From the NCBI GenBank assembly GCA_016793115.1, contig JAEUIN010000402.1, positions 1 through 32,868 on the forward strand: DNA of 32,868 nucleotides, written 5' to 3'. Position 1 is the stretch's first letter. Every line of letters starts with the position of its first letter. This DNA comes from Planctomycetaceae bacterium. GTDB taxonomy: Bacteria > Planctomycetota > Planctomycetia > Pirellulales > PNKZ01. The translations under genes were made by a program, and so were the position numbers. Positions 1 through 8,627 of the stretch are shown piece by piece. Under the pieces are notes generated by a model, which was not told the DNA's origin, made no database searches, and saw nothing but the letters and a program-made list of their open reading frames with translations.

Positions 1-23
1 CGACCCACCCTACAGACCATTTC

Positions 24-317
24 CTACACGACGGCGTCGATGCACTGGCCGAGCAGTTGATCTTGCTCGATGCAGATTTTGAGATTCGCGAGCGGCAGCG
101 CCTCGCCGACGACTCCGCCCATCAAAATGCGCTCCAGCAACAACCCGTTGCCGAGCGGTCGCAACCCGGGGATCTCGGCCTTGGGGCACTCTTGCGCGTA
201 GCGCGGCACGAGGTGATAGGCCGAGCGAAGCCGAGCCGTGGGCGTGTAGGAAATCTTCCTCAACGCAAGCGCGAGGTTGGGCACGGCGGCGGCGACGGAA
301 TAAACGGCATAGGCCAT
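24..317 (-). CDS. Small hypothetical protein (97 aa)
   Basis: The function is not recognised. The reading frame has well-balanced amino-acid composition and mostly G/C third positions from the ATG at 317 to the TAG at 24-26, like the sure genes nearby. The same open frame continues upstream, but there it runs antisense to the SGNH hydrolase gene and becomes Arg/His-rich, so I stop at the first ATG outside that gene. The start has no clear Shine-Dalgarno sequence. The first 20 residues are mildly hydrophobic (Ala/Val-rich), but I see no convincing signal peptide. It is transcribed away from the SGNH hydrolase gene, with 183 nt between the two starts. It could be a non-coding shadow; codon use is the only support. 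Confidence 0.5.
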   Translation of the reverse strand: MAYAVYSVAAAVPNLALALRKISYTPTARLRSAYHLVPRYAQECPKAEIPGLRPLGNGLLLERILMGGVVGEALPLANLKICIEQDQLLGQCIDAVV

Positions 318-500
318 AACTTCAGAATAATCCGCCCGTGCCGCCCGCCAAGGGAAATCTTCTGCGCGGCACCGTGCCCCGACTCCGGCCCCAGGCGCCC
401 CGCCGCAGTTTGTGCACGGCGTTCCGCGTGCATTGTCCGACGATTCGCTTACAATGCCGCTGTTTTCCCCCGCCTTCGCATCCCTGCCGGAAACCGCACC

Positions 501-1625
501 ATGCCGCGCACGATTTCTTGTCGCTTTGTCTTCGCGTTCGCTCTGACGTGCTTCGCACCCTTCGTCGCTCAGGCCGCGGATGTTCCGCACACGACGTTTC
601 CCAAGTCGAATTTGAAGTGGTACGACGCCAAAGATCTCGACGTCGAAGGGCGCGCCTTCAACGACACGAAAGCGTATTACGACCGTCTTCCCGGAAAGGC
701 CGAAGGAGTGGTGCCCGATCCGGTATGGAGCCTGAGCAGGCAATCGGCCGGCATGTGCGTGCGCTTCGCGGCCGACACTCCGGCGATCGTCGTGCGTTGG
801 AAACTCACGTCGCCGACCGTGGCGCTGCCGCATATGGCGGCGACCGGCGTAAGCGGGGTCGATCTCTATGGACTCACCGACGAGGGCGTCTGGCGGTGGA
901 TCGCCGTCGGCAAAGCCTTGAAGCAAGAGAACGAACAGAAACTCGTCAGCACGTTGCCGCCGGGGCTGCGCGAGTACCGCGTCTACTTGCCGCTCTACAA
1001 CGGCACCGAAAGCGTGCATATCGGACTCGCGGCTTCGGCGAAGATCGCCCGCTCGGCCGATCCGGCGCTGAAGAAAAAACCGGTCGTGTTCTACGGCACG
1101 AGCATCATGCACGGCGCGTGCGCCTCGCGCACCGGCATGGCGCAGTCGTCGATCATCGGCCGTCGCATCGGCCGACCCGTGGTCAACCTCGGCTTCTCCG
1201 GCAACGGCCGCATGGAGCCGGCTCTGGCTCAACTTCTCGCCGAGATCGACGCCGATTGCTACGTGCTCGACACGCTCCCCAACATGGAAGCCAAGCTCGT
1301 CAAAGAGCGGGCCGAAGCGTTTGTGCTCGCTCTGCGCAAAGCGAAGCCGAACGTCCCCATTGTTTTGGTCGAAGATCGCACCTACGCCGACGGCTACTGG
1401 GTTCCCTCGCGCCGCGAGCGCAACGAAGGGAGCCGCAAGGAATTTAAAGCCGCCTACAAGCGGTTGCTCGACGCGGGAGTGACCGGTCTGACGTATGTCG
1501 AGGGCGATCAACTCCTGCGGGCCGACGGGGAAGACACCGTCGACGGGTCGCACCCGACCGATCTCGGCTTCATGCGTTATGCCGACGTGCTGACGCCGAT
1601 CATCAAGCCGCTTTTGAAGGATTGA
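501..1625 (+). CDS. Secreted SGNH/GDSL-family hydrolase with N-terminal beta domain
   Basis: This is a 374-aa protein that probably hydrolyses an ester, such as an acetyl or acyl group on a polysaccharide, outside the cytoplasm. The ATG at 501 is chosen because it opens a classic signal peptide: MPRT, a hydrophobic stretch, then a cleavage site near AQA. Residues ~25-185 form a beta-rich region like the N-terminal domain that precedes many planctomycete SGNH hydrolases. The catalytic half starts with the nucleophile block YGTSIMHG (Ser201). It continues with block II (NLGFSGNGRMEP, supplying the Gly and Asn of the oxyanion hole) and ends with DGSHPTD (Asp348, His351). The length is normal for this two-domain family. 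The gene stands alone, so its substrate cannot be read from context. Confidence 0.88.
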   Translation: MPRTISCRFVFAFALTCFAPFVAQAADVPHTTFPKSNLKWYDAKDLDVEGRAFNDTKAYYDRLPGKAEGVVPDPVWSLSRQSAGMCVRFAADTPAIVVRWKLTSPTVALPHMAATGVSGVDLYGLTDEGVWRWIAVGKALKQENEQKLVSTLPPGLREYRVYLPLYNGTESVHIGLAASAKIARSADPALKKKPVVFYGTSIMHGACASRTGMAQSSIIGRRIGRPVVNLGFSGNGRMEPALAQLLAEIDADCYVLDTLPNMEAKLVKERAEAFVLALRKAKPNVPIVLVEDRTYADGYWVPSRRERNEGSRKEFKAAYKRLLDAGVTGLTYVEGDQLLRADGEDTVDGSHPTDLGFMRYADVLTPIIKPLLKD

Positions 1626-1666
1626 GCGGCAACGCTGCGATAAATGATCGCTGCCGCGTGAAGCAT

Positions 1667-1695
1667 GCCCACCCGTGCGTGATTCCCCGGTGGGC
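1667..1695 (+). other. Weak hairpin downstream of the SGNH hydrolase gene
   Basis: Seven bases, GCCCACC, pair with GGTGGGC across a 15-nt loop, 41 nt after the SGNH hydrolase stop codon. No T-tract follows, so intrinsic termination is doubtful. Otherwise the 302-nt stretch between the two genes (1626-1927) shows only the promoter listed separately and no credible reading frame. Confidence 0.2.
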
Positions 1696-1769
1696 AAGCC
1701 GACGGTGCCCGGGTAACGCCGACTCACCGGCCGGCAAATCGAGCGGGATTCAGGTGGATTTGATTCTTT

Positions 1770-1799
1770 TTGACAATTTTCGTAACCGGCGGGTATCCT
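1770..1799 (+). promoter_or_regulatory. Sigma70-like promoter for the DUF1501 gene
   Basis: A perfect TTGACA (1770-1775) is followed after 18 nt by TATCCT (1794-1799), which matches TATAAT at four of six positions. Transcription would start near 1806, giving a leader of about 120 nt before the ATG at 1928. The surrounding DNA is locally AT-richer than the genes on either side. Confidence 0.5.
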
Positions 1800-1927
1800 C
1801 CAGACACATAAAGATAGTCGAATGCATTTGTTCGAGTTGAGTCTGCCTAGTGGCTCCCGCCGTTTGCCGCCGCGTTTTTAGCCCCGCCGATACCCACCGC
1901 CTGACGTCTTCCCAAGGGCCTCCCGCC

Positions 1928-3337
1928 ATGCTGCGTATCGATTGCCGATCCGCGTCGCGAACCTCGAACTCGCGCTATTGCGACGGGCTTTCCCGCCGCA
2001 GCTTCCTGCAAGTCGGCATGGCCGGGATGGGTTCGCTCGGCTTGGCCGATCTGCTCCGAGCCAAGGCGGCCGCGGCGGCGAGTTCCACGACCGCGGCTAA
2101 GTCGGCAAAGCGTGACACGAGCGTGATCCTCATTTGGCTCGACGGCGGACCGAGCCATCTCGACACCTACGATATGAAGCCCGACGCTCCGGCCGAATAC
2201 CGCGGCCTCTGGAGCCCGATCGCCACGAACGTCGGCGGGATCGAAATCAGCGAGCTGTTTCCGCGGCAGGCCAAGATCGCCGATAAGTTCTCGATCATCC
2301 GTTCGATCCATCATGACAACGGCGACCATTTTACCGGCGGGCACTACATGCTGACCGGCAAAGGGGGAGTGAGCGGCGCGGCCAACGCCGGCAAGCACCC
2401 GTTCATCGGCGCGGCGGCGGTGAAGGTGACCGGCGCCCGCCGGCCCGGCATGCCGCCGCATGTCGCCGTGCCGCACGCAATGAGCATCGGCTTGCGCCCC
2501 GGCTACTTCGGCGGCCACTATCTTGGCAAGCAGTACGATCCGTTCGACACCGGCGGCGACCCGAACGCGACGAGCTTCAAAGTTCAAAACCTCTCGCAGA
2601 TCAACGGGCTCGACGTGCCGCGGCTGCAAAATCGCCGCTCGCTGCTCAGCTCGTTCGATCGTCTGCGGCGCGATATCGACGGCTCCGGCGCTCTGGAAGC
2701 CGCCGATCGCTTTCAAGCCGAGGCTTATGAACTCGTCGCCGGCTCGCGGGCCATCGAGGCGTTCGACCTGTCGCGCGAAAACGAGAAAACCCGCGAACGT
2801 TACGGTCGCCACTCGTGGGCCCAAAGCACGCTCTTGGCGCGGCGCCTCGTCGAAGCGGGCAGCACGTTCGTCACCATCCACTCCGGCGGTTGGGATCACC
2901 ACTGGAATCTGCAGTCGGGCTATCTCAAGAACCTGCCGATCATCGATCAGATGGTCGCGGCTTTGATCGAAGACCTCGACGAGCGCGGATTGCTCGACAC
3001 GACTATGGTCGTGATGTGCGGCGAGTTCGGCCGTACGCCGAAGATGAACGACGGCGGCAACGGCGGCCCGCCGGGGAGCATGGGCACTCCGGGCCGCGAT
3101 CACTGGGGCAACGCGTTGTCGGTGCTCGTGGCCGGCGGCGGGATTCAAGGGGGCCGCGTCATCGGTTCGACCAACGCGCGCGGCGAGCGCCCGAAAGACC
3201 ATCCGCTCACGCCCGGCGACTTGCACGCCACGATCTTCGACGTGCTCGGCGTCGATAAACGGATCGCCTTCAACGACTTCAGCGGTCGTCCGACCGCGGT
3301 CATCGAGCACGGCGAAACGATCCGCGAGTTATTCTAA
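1928..3337 (+). CDS. Tat-exported DUF1501 family protein
   Basis: This is a 469-aa member of DUF1501, a family strongly expanded in planctomycetes with an alkaline-phosphatase/sulfatase-like fold; its exact reaction is unknown. The ATG at 1928 places a twin-arginine signal at residues 22-27 (SRRSFL), followed by a Gly/Ala/Leu-rich hydrophobic stretch, so the protein should be exported folded. Family hallmarks visible in order are LDGGPSHLDTYD (~residues 70-81), the IIRSIHH segment followed by HFTGGHYMLTG, GGWDHHWN, and GEFGRTP followed by GRDHW near the C-terminus. These Asp and His residues are the likely metal site. DUF1501 genes usually sit beside a DUF1549/DUF1553 cytochrome-like partner; none is present in this window. 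The product ends cleanly just before the shared terminator hairpin. Confidence 0.93.
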   Translation: MLRIDCRSASRTSNSRYCDGLSRRSFLQVGMAGMGSLGLADLLRAKAAAAASSTTAAKSAKRDTSVILIWLDGGPSHLDTYDMKPDAPAEYRGLWSPIATNVGGIEISELFPRQAKIADKFSIIRSIHHDNGDHFTGGHYMLTGKGGVSGAANAGKHPFIGAAAVKVTGARRPGMPPHVAVPHAMSIGLRPGYFGGHYLGKQYDPFDTGGDPNATSFKVQNLSQINGLDVPRLQNRRSLLSSFDRLRRDIDGSGALEAADRFQAEAYELVAGSRAIEAFDLSRENEKTRERYGRHSWAQSTLLARRLVEAGSTFVTIHSGGWDHHWNLQSGYLKNLPIIDQMVAALIEDLDERGLLDTTMVVMCGEFGRTPKMNDGGNGGPPGSMGTPGRDHWGNALSVLVAGGGIQGGRVIGSTNARGERPKDHPLTPGDLHATIFDVLGVDKRIAFNDFSGRPTAVIEHGETIRELF

Positions 3338-3349
3338 ACGCGTCGGCGT

Positions 3350-3390
3350 AAAAACGCACATAGCTCCCGGCGGCGGCGCCGGGAGCTATG
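3350..3390 (-). terminator. Strong intrinsic terminator between convergent genes
   Basis: A perfect 13-bp stem (3359-3371 with 3378-3390) encloses a 6-nt GGCGGC loop. Read on the minus strand, the hairpin is followed by TGCG and five T residues (3350-3354), fitting an intrinsic terminator for the beta-barrel gene that ends at 3419. On the plus strand there is no T-tract, but the hairpin lies 22 nt after the DUF1501 stop and may also stop that transcript. Confidence 0.75.
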
Positions 3391-3418
3391 GCGACTCAGA
3401 GTCGACGCGCGAACAGTT

Positions 3419-4555
3419 TTAGAAGCGGATGCACATATCGGCGTACAGGCGGGATTCGAGCAGATCGCGACGATCCGTCAGCGGCACCTCGTAGCAGATG
3501 CCCGTCTCGTTCATGCGGCCGAAGCGGTAACGCAGACCGACGGACGACGTCACGATGTCGTTTCCGGCCACGTTGTTCGAGCCGAGATTGAACAAGTCCA
3601 TGCCCTCGAAGTTCACCGGCAGAGCGTTGCCGCCGTCGAGGTAGTGGAACCAGTTCAAGCCGGAGAGCACGTAGAAGCGGTCCGTGAGTTTCACGTCCCA
3701 CTGGTTCGACCAGTAGAACATCGTCGAGCGGGTGCTGCCGTTGGCCGGCAAGCGGAGGCCGCTCCCCATCGTCCAGTGAGCGATGTTGTCGAAGAACGCC
3801 TGGCCGGCGCTCGAGAATAGATGGAACTCGCCGTCGCCGCGTCCTTGGAAGACGCGATGCGCGCCGCTGTCGAGCTCAAACGTGCCGCCGACGCTCACGA
3901 TCGTTTGCGAGTAAGCGTTGCGAATCAAGTTGTATTTCAACCCCGCCGCGACGTCGGCGGTCCCTTCCGAATCGGCCACGGCCGGGTTGCCCGGGTTGAG
4001 CCACAAGTAGCCGTCTTTCGTGGCGATGACGGACAACCGTTGGGTGAGCGCCACGCGAACCTGCGCCGCCGCGAATTGGGCGTTGCCCCCTTGGAACACG
4101 GGGTTGTCGCCGGGAATCCACTGGTTGGCGAAGTGCACGCGCACTTCCGTCAGCGTGCGCGGGTCTTCGAAGAAGAGAGGATTGCTGGCCGGCGAGATAA
4201 AGTCGCTGAAGGCGTAGTCGCTGCGGGCGAACAGGCCGAATAGCCGGCCGTTGTCGCGGACAAGCGCGGTTTCGACGAAGTCGGCCCCTTCCGAGAGCCG
4301 CAGCGTTTCGTCCGACGTCCCCGTCAGATCGACGAGCTTCCCGGGCCCCGCCGCGCCGCCGAGCTCGCGCTCCAAAACGCCGTCGCGGAAGATCGCCCGA
4401 CCGCCGGGGGCCGACGCGTTCTGGGCGACGATGCCCGCACTTGCTGCGGCGCGTTCGGTCGACGAAGAATTGAAATTGGCTGCGACCGCCCCGTCGACGA
4501 AGGCCGCCGTCATCACCGCGCAAAAGCGCAACGACTTCCAAAATGTGCAAGTCAC
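3419..4555 (-). CDS. Putative outer-membrane beta-barrel protein
   Basis: This 378-aa protein is not assigned to a named family. The start is the GTG at 4555: an ideal GGAGG Shine-Dalgarno lies 7 nt upstream, and the start opens a signal peptide (CTFWKSLRFCAVMTAAFVDG, cleavage near AVA/AN). After a Gly/Ser-rich linker, most of the chain consists of alternating polar and hydrophobic stretches with many aromatic residues, as in transmembrane beta strands. Examples are LFGLFARSDYAFSDF, TMFYWSNQWDVKL and YVLSGLNWFHYL. The last residues, ADMCIRF, end in the C-terminal Phe typical of BAM-assembled porins. The gene is monocistronic and ends at the strong hairpin. A surface-exposed or porin-like role is an inference. 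Confidence 0.72.
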   Translation of the reverse strand: MTCTFWKSLRFCAVMTAAFVDGAVAANFNSSSTERAAASAGIVAQNASAPGGRAIFRDGVLERELGGAAGPGKLVDLTGTSDETLRLSEGADFVETALVRDNGRLFGLFARSDYAFSDFISPASNPLFFEDPRTLTEVRVHFANQWIPGDNPVFQGGNAQFAAAQVRVALTQRLSVIATKDGYLWLNPGNPAVADSEGTADVAAGLKYNLIRNAYSQTIVSVGGTFELDSGAHRVFQGRGDGEFHLFSSAGQAFFDNIAHWTMGSGLRLPANGSTRSTMFYWSNQWDVKLTDRFYVLSGLNWFHYLDGGNALPVNFEGMDLFNLGSNNVAGNDIVTSSVGLRYRFGRMNETGICYEVPLTDRRDLLESRLYADMCIRF

Positions 4556-4562
4556 AGCCCAA

Positions 4563-4567
4563 CCTCC
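4563..4567 (-). promoter_or_regulatory. Shine-Dalgarno fixing a GTG start
   Basis: GGAGG on the minus strand, 7 nt before the GTG at 4555. It decides the start of the beta-barrel gene, since the longer open frame up to 4750 adds only a non-hydrophobic, Arg-rich extension in front of the signal peptide. Confidence 0.7.
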
Positions 4568-4767
4568 GTGCCGCGGCAAAAACCGTTTTTCCCGTCGTCG
4601 AAATCCGTTCGAGTCGACGTCGCCGCTCCGTCGTCGGGGCGGCGCTGATAGTTTCGAAATCGTCAGCGGCGCGGGAATCCTACTGCGACAGTTTGGCGTG
4701 TATGCGGATTGACGAAAGTGACACAATTTGACTGATGTGCCGCGGTGCAAATCAGCACACGCGCGCC

Positions 4768-4773
4768 GTTATA
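4768..4773 (-). promoter_or_regulatory. Possible -10 box for the beta-barrel gene
   Basis: TATAAC on the minus strand is the only AT-rich hexamer close to consensus between the Rieske oxygenase stop and the GTG at 4555. No good -35 box is seen 16-18 nt upstream, and the leader would be about 200 nt, so the support is weak. Confidence 0.25.
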
Positions 4774-4817
4774 ATCGCTCCAGACCGAACAAAATGACAT
4801 GAGGCCGACGCCGCTCG

Positions 4818-5969
4818 CTACGACAAGCGGGCGGCGGAGTCGGCCGTCGAAGGCCCGGCGGCATACTGCGTGTGCGCGGCGACATACGCTTGAAACGCAT
4901 GCACCCGCTCTTCGATGGTGCCGAGACAACCGGCACGGTCGCTGGCGGCGAGCCCCCGCTGAATCGCCGGATAGATGCTGAAATCTTCGGCCAGCACTTT
5001 TCTCGCCAAGAAGCGATTGAGTCGCGACCAAAACGCGCTGACGAAGCGACCGATCGGATTCGGATCGACGCCGCGATAGGTGAACTGCCGCACCCGCAAT
5101 TCCGTGCGCGTGGGGCTCACCGGCAACACGCTCACGGCGAGACTGAACATGTCGCTGGAGCTGACGAGCAAGTTTGGAAAGAAATGGTAGTGCGAGTACC
5201 CGGCGGAAGGCGTTCGCCGCAGGATTCTGAGCGCCCGTCGCTCGACGGCGAACAGCGCTCGCTCGGCGGCCGACGGAGCGACGTACGGCGTTCGGTACAG
5301 CGTCCACTCCGTCTCCAGCACGTGCGTCGTGCGGTCGGCCGTCGGCGCGACCTTAAACGTCTCCGGATGGACCGCCGGAATGTGATAGCCTTCGAGGCTG
5401 TTTTCAATCGGGATCTTCCAATTCACGTCGAGCGTCGTTTGCCAAGTCCAAGAGCTTGCCCACCGCTCGTCGAACCGCTCGGCGAGCGGCTCGAAGTTTT
5501 CTCCGAGTCGCTCGCGAAGCGTCGGAGCGTCGTCGCCGAGCGTTACGAACACCAGCCGGCCGCATGTCTCGGCGCGATAGCGGCCGAGTCGATCTTGGTC
5601 GCGATCGAAGGGAACGAAGTTCTTAGGCTGCGGAATGTGCGCCGTCTTGCCGTCGGCGTCGTATTCCCAGCCGTGGTATTGGCAACGGAGTTTGGGGCTG
5701 TTGCCCGTCGTACGACTCGTGAGCAAGCAATGGCGGTGCGCGCAAACATTGGAATAAGCACGAATCTCGCCGTCGACATTGCGCAGCTGCAGCGGTTTGC
5801 CGAGCAAGTCCATCGTCAGGAAATCGCCCGGCTTGGCGAGTTCCATGGTCGTGGCGACGCAGAGCGGCGCATCGCGAAACAGCGCGGCGACTTCACGGCG
5901 GAATTGATCGTCGGCGACGTATGCCTGCGGCGGCAGGATATGCGGGAGGCGTGTGGTATGGTGAAACAT
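4818..5969 (-). CDS. Rieske non-heme iron oxygenase, intact ligand set
   Basis: This 383-aa alpha-subunit-type Rieske oxygenase uses O2 and electrons from a reductase to hydroxylate, demethylate or desaturate a substrate. The ATG at 5969 is preferred because its product begins close to the TRLPH-LPP motif shared with its paralogue. The Rieske [2Fe-2S] ligands are complete: Cys76-x-His78 and Cys96-x2-His99 (CAHRH and CQYHGW). The catalytic domain has Glu193, His196 and His201 in ENSLEGYHIPAVH, and a late EDF with the probable third iron ligand Asp. Glu193 sits at the usual intersubunit bridging position, as in carnitine/betaine-type oxygenases. It resembles the operon-encoded protein at 9389-10561 along its whole length. 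No ferredoxin or reductase gene is nearby. The substrate is unknown; lipid is a guess from context. Confidence 0.92.
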   Translation of the reverse strand: MFHHTTRLPHILPPQAYVADDQFRREVAALFRDAPLCVATTMELAKPGDFLTMDLLGKPLQLRNVDGEIRAYSNVCAHRHCLLTSRTTGNSPKLRCQYHGWEYDADGKTAHIPQPKNFVPFDRDQDRLGRYRAETCGRLVFVTLGDDAPTLRERLGENFEPLAERFDERWASSWTWQTTLDVNWKIPIENSLEGYHIPAVHPETFKVAPTADRTTHVLETEWTLYRTPYVAPSAAERALFAVERRALRILRRTPSAGYSHYHFFPNLLVSSSDMFSLAVSVLPVSPTRTELRVRQFTYRGVDPNPIGRFVSAFWSRLNRFLARKVLAEDFSIYPAIQRGLAASDRAGCLGTIEERVHAFQAYVAAHTQYAAGPSTADSAARLS

Positions 5970-6027
5970 CGTCGCGAGCGCAAATCGGTCAATTCGGCGG
6001 CGCAAGCCCCCGGCCTGCGACCCGGAT

Positions 6028-6035
6028 AGTATAAA
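6028..6035. promoter_or_regulatory. Possible shared -10 region of divergent genes
   Basis: The sequence TAGTATAAAT reads TATAAA towards the secreted-protein gene and TATACT towards the Rieske oxygenase gene. It lies in the 213-nt gap between their starts. No convincing -35 box is visible on either side, so this is only a candidate. Confidence 0.3.
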
Positions 6036-6182
6036 TGCCGGGCGCGCCGCCGCGGCGCGGATTTCCCGCCGCTTTGTCATTGGCGCTCCGTTTGACTTCC
6101 CCGGTCGCGCGGTCGAGAATCGCCGACCGAAGTCCGAATTGCGCCGAGATTCTCCGCATACGAGATTGCCGGGAGATGTCCG

Positions 6183-7196
6183 ATGCCGATCTACTCTTTT
6201 CGCCTCGCCGGGTCGCTGTTGCTCGTCGCTGCCGTCGCATGGTGCCGAGAGCCGCTCGCGGCCGCGCCGCCTGTGGGACGGCCGCTACGTCTGATCACGG
6301 CCGTGCCGCAAGGACGTGAGCAATTGGCCAAAGCCTTTGCGGAGAGCGCCGCCGCGACTTGTTCGATGGTTGAGCCCGGTTCGGCTTTGGAAATGAGCGA
6401 ACTCTCGGCCGCCGCGGCCGAGAGCGCCGGTCAGCGATTGTCGATCACCGTCGGCGGGCGCGCCTATGCGGTGCCGATGGCTCGGCTCCCGGCGCTTTCC
6501 GTCGGGTTGACGATCACGCCGGAAGATCGCACCGAACTGCCGCTGCTCAGCTCCGGGCTGATTCAAGACTACATCGACGGACACTACGTGTGCCTGCAGC
6601 CGCTCGTGCGTCGCGATCTCGACACGGGCGAATTGCATTTGCACGACGTCGCCGCCGCCGCGCTGATGCGTTACTCCGGGGAAGCGGTGACGCAGGGTTT
6701 CGAGCCGCTGGTGATCGAGTCGTTGAAGAATACTCGCTCGCTCGGGCTGCTTACGCCGACGACGCGCCGGCCGGAGCCGCGGCAATTGCGAACGTTGGTG
6801 CTGCTTACGGCGAACCCGCTGATTCAAACGACCGAACCGCTCCGAACGACCGAGGAGTACGAACTGCTGTTCCTGCGGGCCGATCCCGGCGACGACGGAT
6901 CGCTCGAAGTGCGGGCGTTCTTGGCCGCCGGCGATCAATCGACGCTGCACGACTTCGGGTCGTGGCAAACGCCGACCCAATCGGCCGAGTGCGACACGAT
7001 CGGCACCGTGTATTTCACGAAGTATGCCGGCGACGGGCTCTCCCCCACGGCTTCGGCGCTGCGCTCGTTGGCGACCAATTCACGACGGACGATCGACGCC
7101 GCCGCGCTTAAGGCGTTCGCGGAAAAGAACGGCAAGAAGCATTGGCTCGACGATGCCGGCGCAGCGCTCGACGCGATTCTCGCCGGAAACCTGTAA
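6183..7196 (+). CDS. Secreted protein of unknown function
   Basis: This 337-aa protein matches no family I recognise. The ATG at 6183 has a GGGAG Shine-Dalgarno 7 nt upstream (6171-6175) and opens a signal peptide: MPIYSFR, then a Leu/Val/Ala core, with cleavage near LAAAPP. The mature part is mixed alpha/beta and mildly acidic, has no cysteine pattern or repeats, and has no clear transmembrane helix. One segment (~residues 215-280) is rich in beta-type sequence and resembles a generic ligand or scaffold domain. The gene is on the opposite strand to everything around it, divergent from the Rieske oxygenase gene and convergent with the HHxxxDG enzyme gene, 21 nt from its stop. Whether it belongs with the lipid genes cannot be told from sequence. 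Confidence 0.8.
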   Translation: MPIYSFRLAGSLLLVAAVAWCREPLAAAPPVGRPLRLITAVPQGREQLAKAFAESAAATCSMVEPGSALEMSELSAAAAESAGQRLSITVGGRAYAVPMARLPALSVGLTITPEDRTELPLLSSGLIQDYIDGHYVCLQPLVRRDLDTGELHLHDVAAAALMRYSGEAVTQGFEPLVIESLKNTRSLGLLTPTTRRPEPRQLRTLVLLTANPLIQTTEPLRTTEEYELLFLRADPGDDGSLEVRAFLAAGDQSTLHDFGSWQTPTQSAECDTIGTVYFTKYAGDGLSPTASALRSLATNSRRTIDAAALKAFAEKNGKKHWLDDAGAALDAILAGNL

Positions 7197-7217
7197 TGAT
7201 GCGCAGGACCGTCGCCG

Positions 7218-8621
7218 TCAAGATTCGCCGAGTCGTTCGGCGAACATCGTCACCAATCGTTCGGCGTCCCCGGCGAAAAAGTGGCGCGCGTCGCAGCGGG
7301 CATTGAGGACGATCCGCCCGGCATACACGCCGATGCCGAACGCGCAGCGCGTTAGCGGACGAATCGGCGGGCTTCCCGTAATGCTTTCCAAGATGACGTC
7401 GCCGATTTCGCAGCGCCCTTCCCGGCGGGGGAATCGCTGGAAACGGCGCGTCGGATCCCCCATGTTCGTCAGCACCGCGGTCGCCAAACAGCGACGCGTG
7501 CCGGCGATTCGATGCATCCAATCGCGCGCGTGCAGCAGCCCCAGCGCGTGCAGGAAGTCGAGGCCGACGCCGTACGATTTCACGTACTGTGTTTCGTCGC
7601 GAATCGAAGCTAAAAGCTGCGCCGGATCGCGCCCTTCGCGTGCGTTGCGGACCACGAAGCTAAATGTCATCCGGTTCGCGGCTGGCAAGAATTCGTCGCC
7701 GCGCGTGCGCAGATCGACGGGGACCAAAACGCGGTAACGTCCGCCGCGGTCGCTGCCGCCCTGCTCCTGATCCCAATCGCGGAGCGTTCGCAATAGCGCA
7801 GTCAGGGCGGCGTCGTTGATCGTGCCGGCTTGCGCGGCGACCCTGCCGCGAATGGCCCGCGATTGTTCGTCGTCGAAGAAGTGACTGGCGATGCCGGGAA
7901 ACGACGGCGGGCCGGCGCCGGCTCGCGGCTTGGGCACGGCGACCGGCTTCGGCGGCAGGAAGTGAAACCGCAGAGCGTCGCGATACGGATGCCACCACCG
8001 CCGCAAAGCGGCGGCTTGCGGGGGCGTCGCCGGGGCGGTGAAGACGCCGCGCCGCCGTAAACGATCCGGCTCGAGAGGGCGGAGCGTCGGCGCAGCGTCG
8101 GGGCTCGAACTGCGGGCGGCGGCGTAGGCCGTGAGCACATCTTCGAGATACCGCATCGCGCCATGCCCGTCGACGCAAGCGTGATGAAACTGCACGAGCA
8201 CTTCGCTTTCGCCGTCGCCGATTCGTACCCAAAACCGCACGCCCGGTCGCCGCGACAGGTCGATACGGCCGTCGTCGTACGCGGCGATCGGCATGCCGCG
8301 CGCGGCCCAATCGATCGGTGCGACGGCTTCGTCCGGCGCGAGCGCATGCCAAGCGGCCGATGGGCCGGCGCCGCGAACGACGCTGCGCAGCAACGGATGC
8401 CGCATCGACGCCGTAGCGACGGCCTGCTGAAAGGCTTGGCGATCGAGTTCGCCGCGGAAGCGAAGTTCGCCGTAGAACACCATCGGATAGTCGGCGTCGT
8501 CGTCGGCCGTGAGAAACGCCTCAAAGGGCGTGAGCGGCAACGGGAATAGCGTCGCGTCGGTCGCGGCGGCGGCGTCGAGAGTCGTCGCGGTCATCGCGGC
8601 AGCCTCGGGCCGCGGTTGCAT
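7218..8621 (-). CDS. HHxxxDG condensation/acyltransferase-fold enzyme
   Basis: This 467-aa free-standing protein belongs to the chloramphenicol-acetyltransferase fold group that includes NRPS condensation domains, PapA-type and wax-ester/DGAT acyltransferases. It carries the signature HHACVDG at residues 146-152; the second His is the general base that activates an alcohol or amine acceptor. A typical N-lobe (LTPFEAFLTAD to RHPLLR) and C-lobe (NRMTFSFVVR, LTNMGDP, AFGIGVYAGRIVLN) are present, so it is full length. It is the last gene of the five-gene operon, 6 nt after the SDR stop. An internal ATG at 8594 with GAGG 8 nt upstream is an equally plausible start. The likely job is transfer of a PKS- or CoA-bound chain to an alcohol or amine. 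Donor and acceptor are not predictable. Confidence 0.85.
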   Translation of the reverse strand: MQPRPEAAAMTATTLDAAAATDATLFPLPLTPFEAFLTADDDADYPMVFYGELRFRGELDRQAFQQAVATASMRHPLLRSVVRGAGPSAAWHALAPDEAVAPIDWAARGMPIAAYDDGRIDLSRRPGVRFWVRIGDGESEVLVQFHHACVDGHGAMRYLEDVLTAYAAARSSSPDAAPTLRPLEPDRLRRRGVFTAPATPPQAAALRRWWHPYRDALRFHFLPPKPVAVPKPRAGAGPPSFPGIASHFFDDEQSRAIRGRVAAQAGTINDAALTALLRTLRDWDQEQGGSDRGGRYRVLVPVDLRTRGDEFLPAANRMTFSFVVRNAREGRDPAQLLASIRDETQYVKSYGVGLDFLHALGLLHARDWMHRIAGTRRCLATAVLTNMGDPTRRFQRFPRREGRCEIGDVILESITGSPPIRPLTRCAFGIGVYAGRIVLNARCDARHFFAGDAERLVTMFAERLGES

Positions 8622-8627
8622 GAGACG

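Noticed and set aside
318..1727. Long minus-strand open frame continuing upstream of the small gene at 24-317
   Set aside because: It is antisense to the SGNH hydrolase, whose signal peptide and catalytic motifs are clear, and its translation is Arg/His/Asp-rich with no motif.
1622..1840. 72-codon plus-strand frame after the SGNH hydrolase gene
   Set aside because: The translation is unlike a protein, has no ribosome site, and covers the DUF1501 promoter.
1847..3310. 487-codon minus-strand frame
   Set aside because: Antisense shadow of the DUF1501 gene; a high-GC genome produces long open frames opposite true genes.
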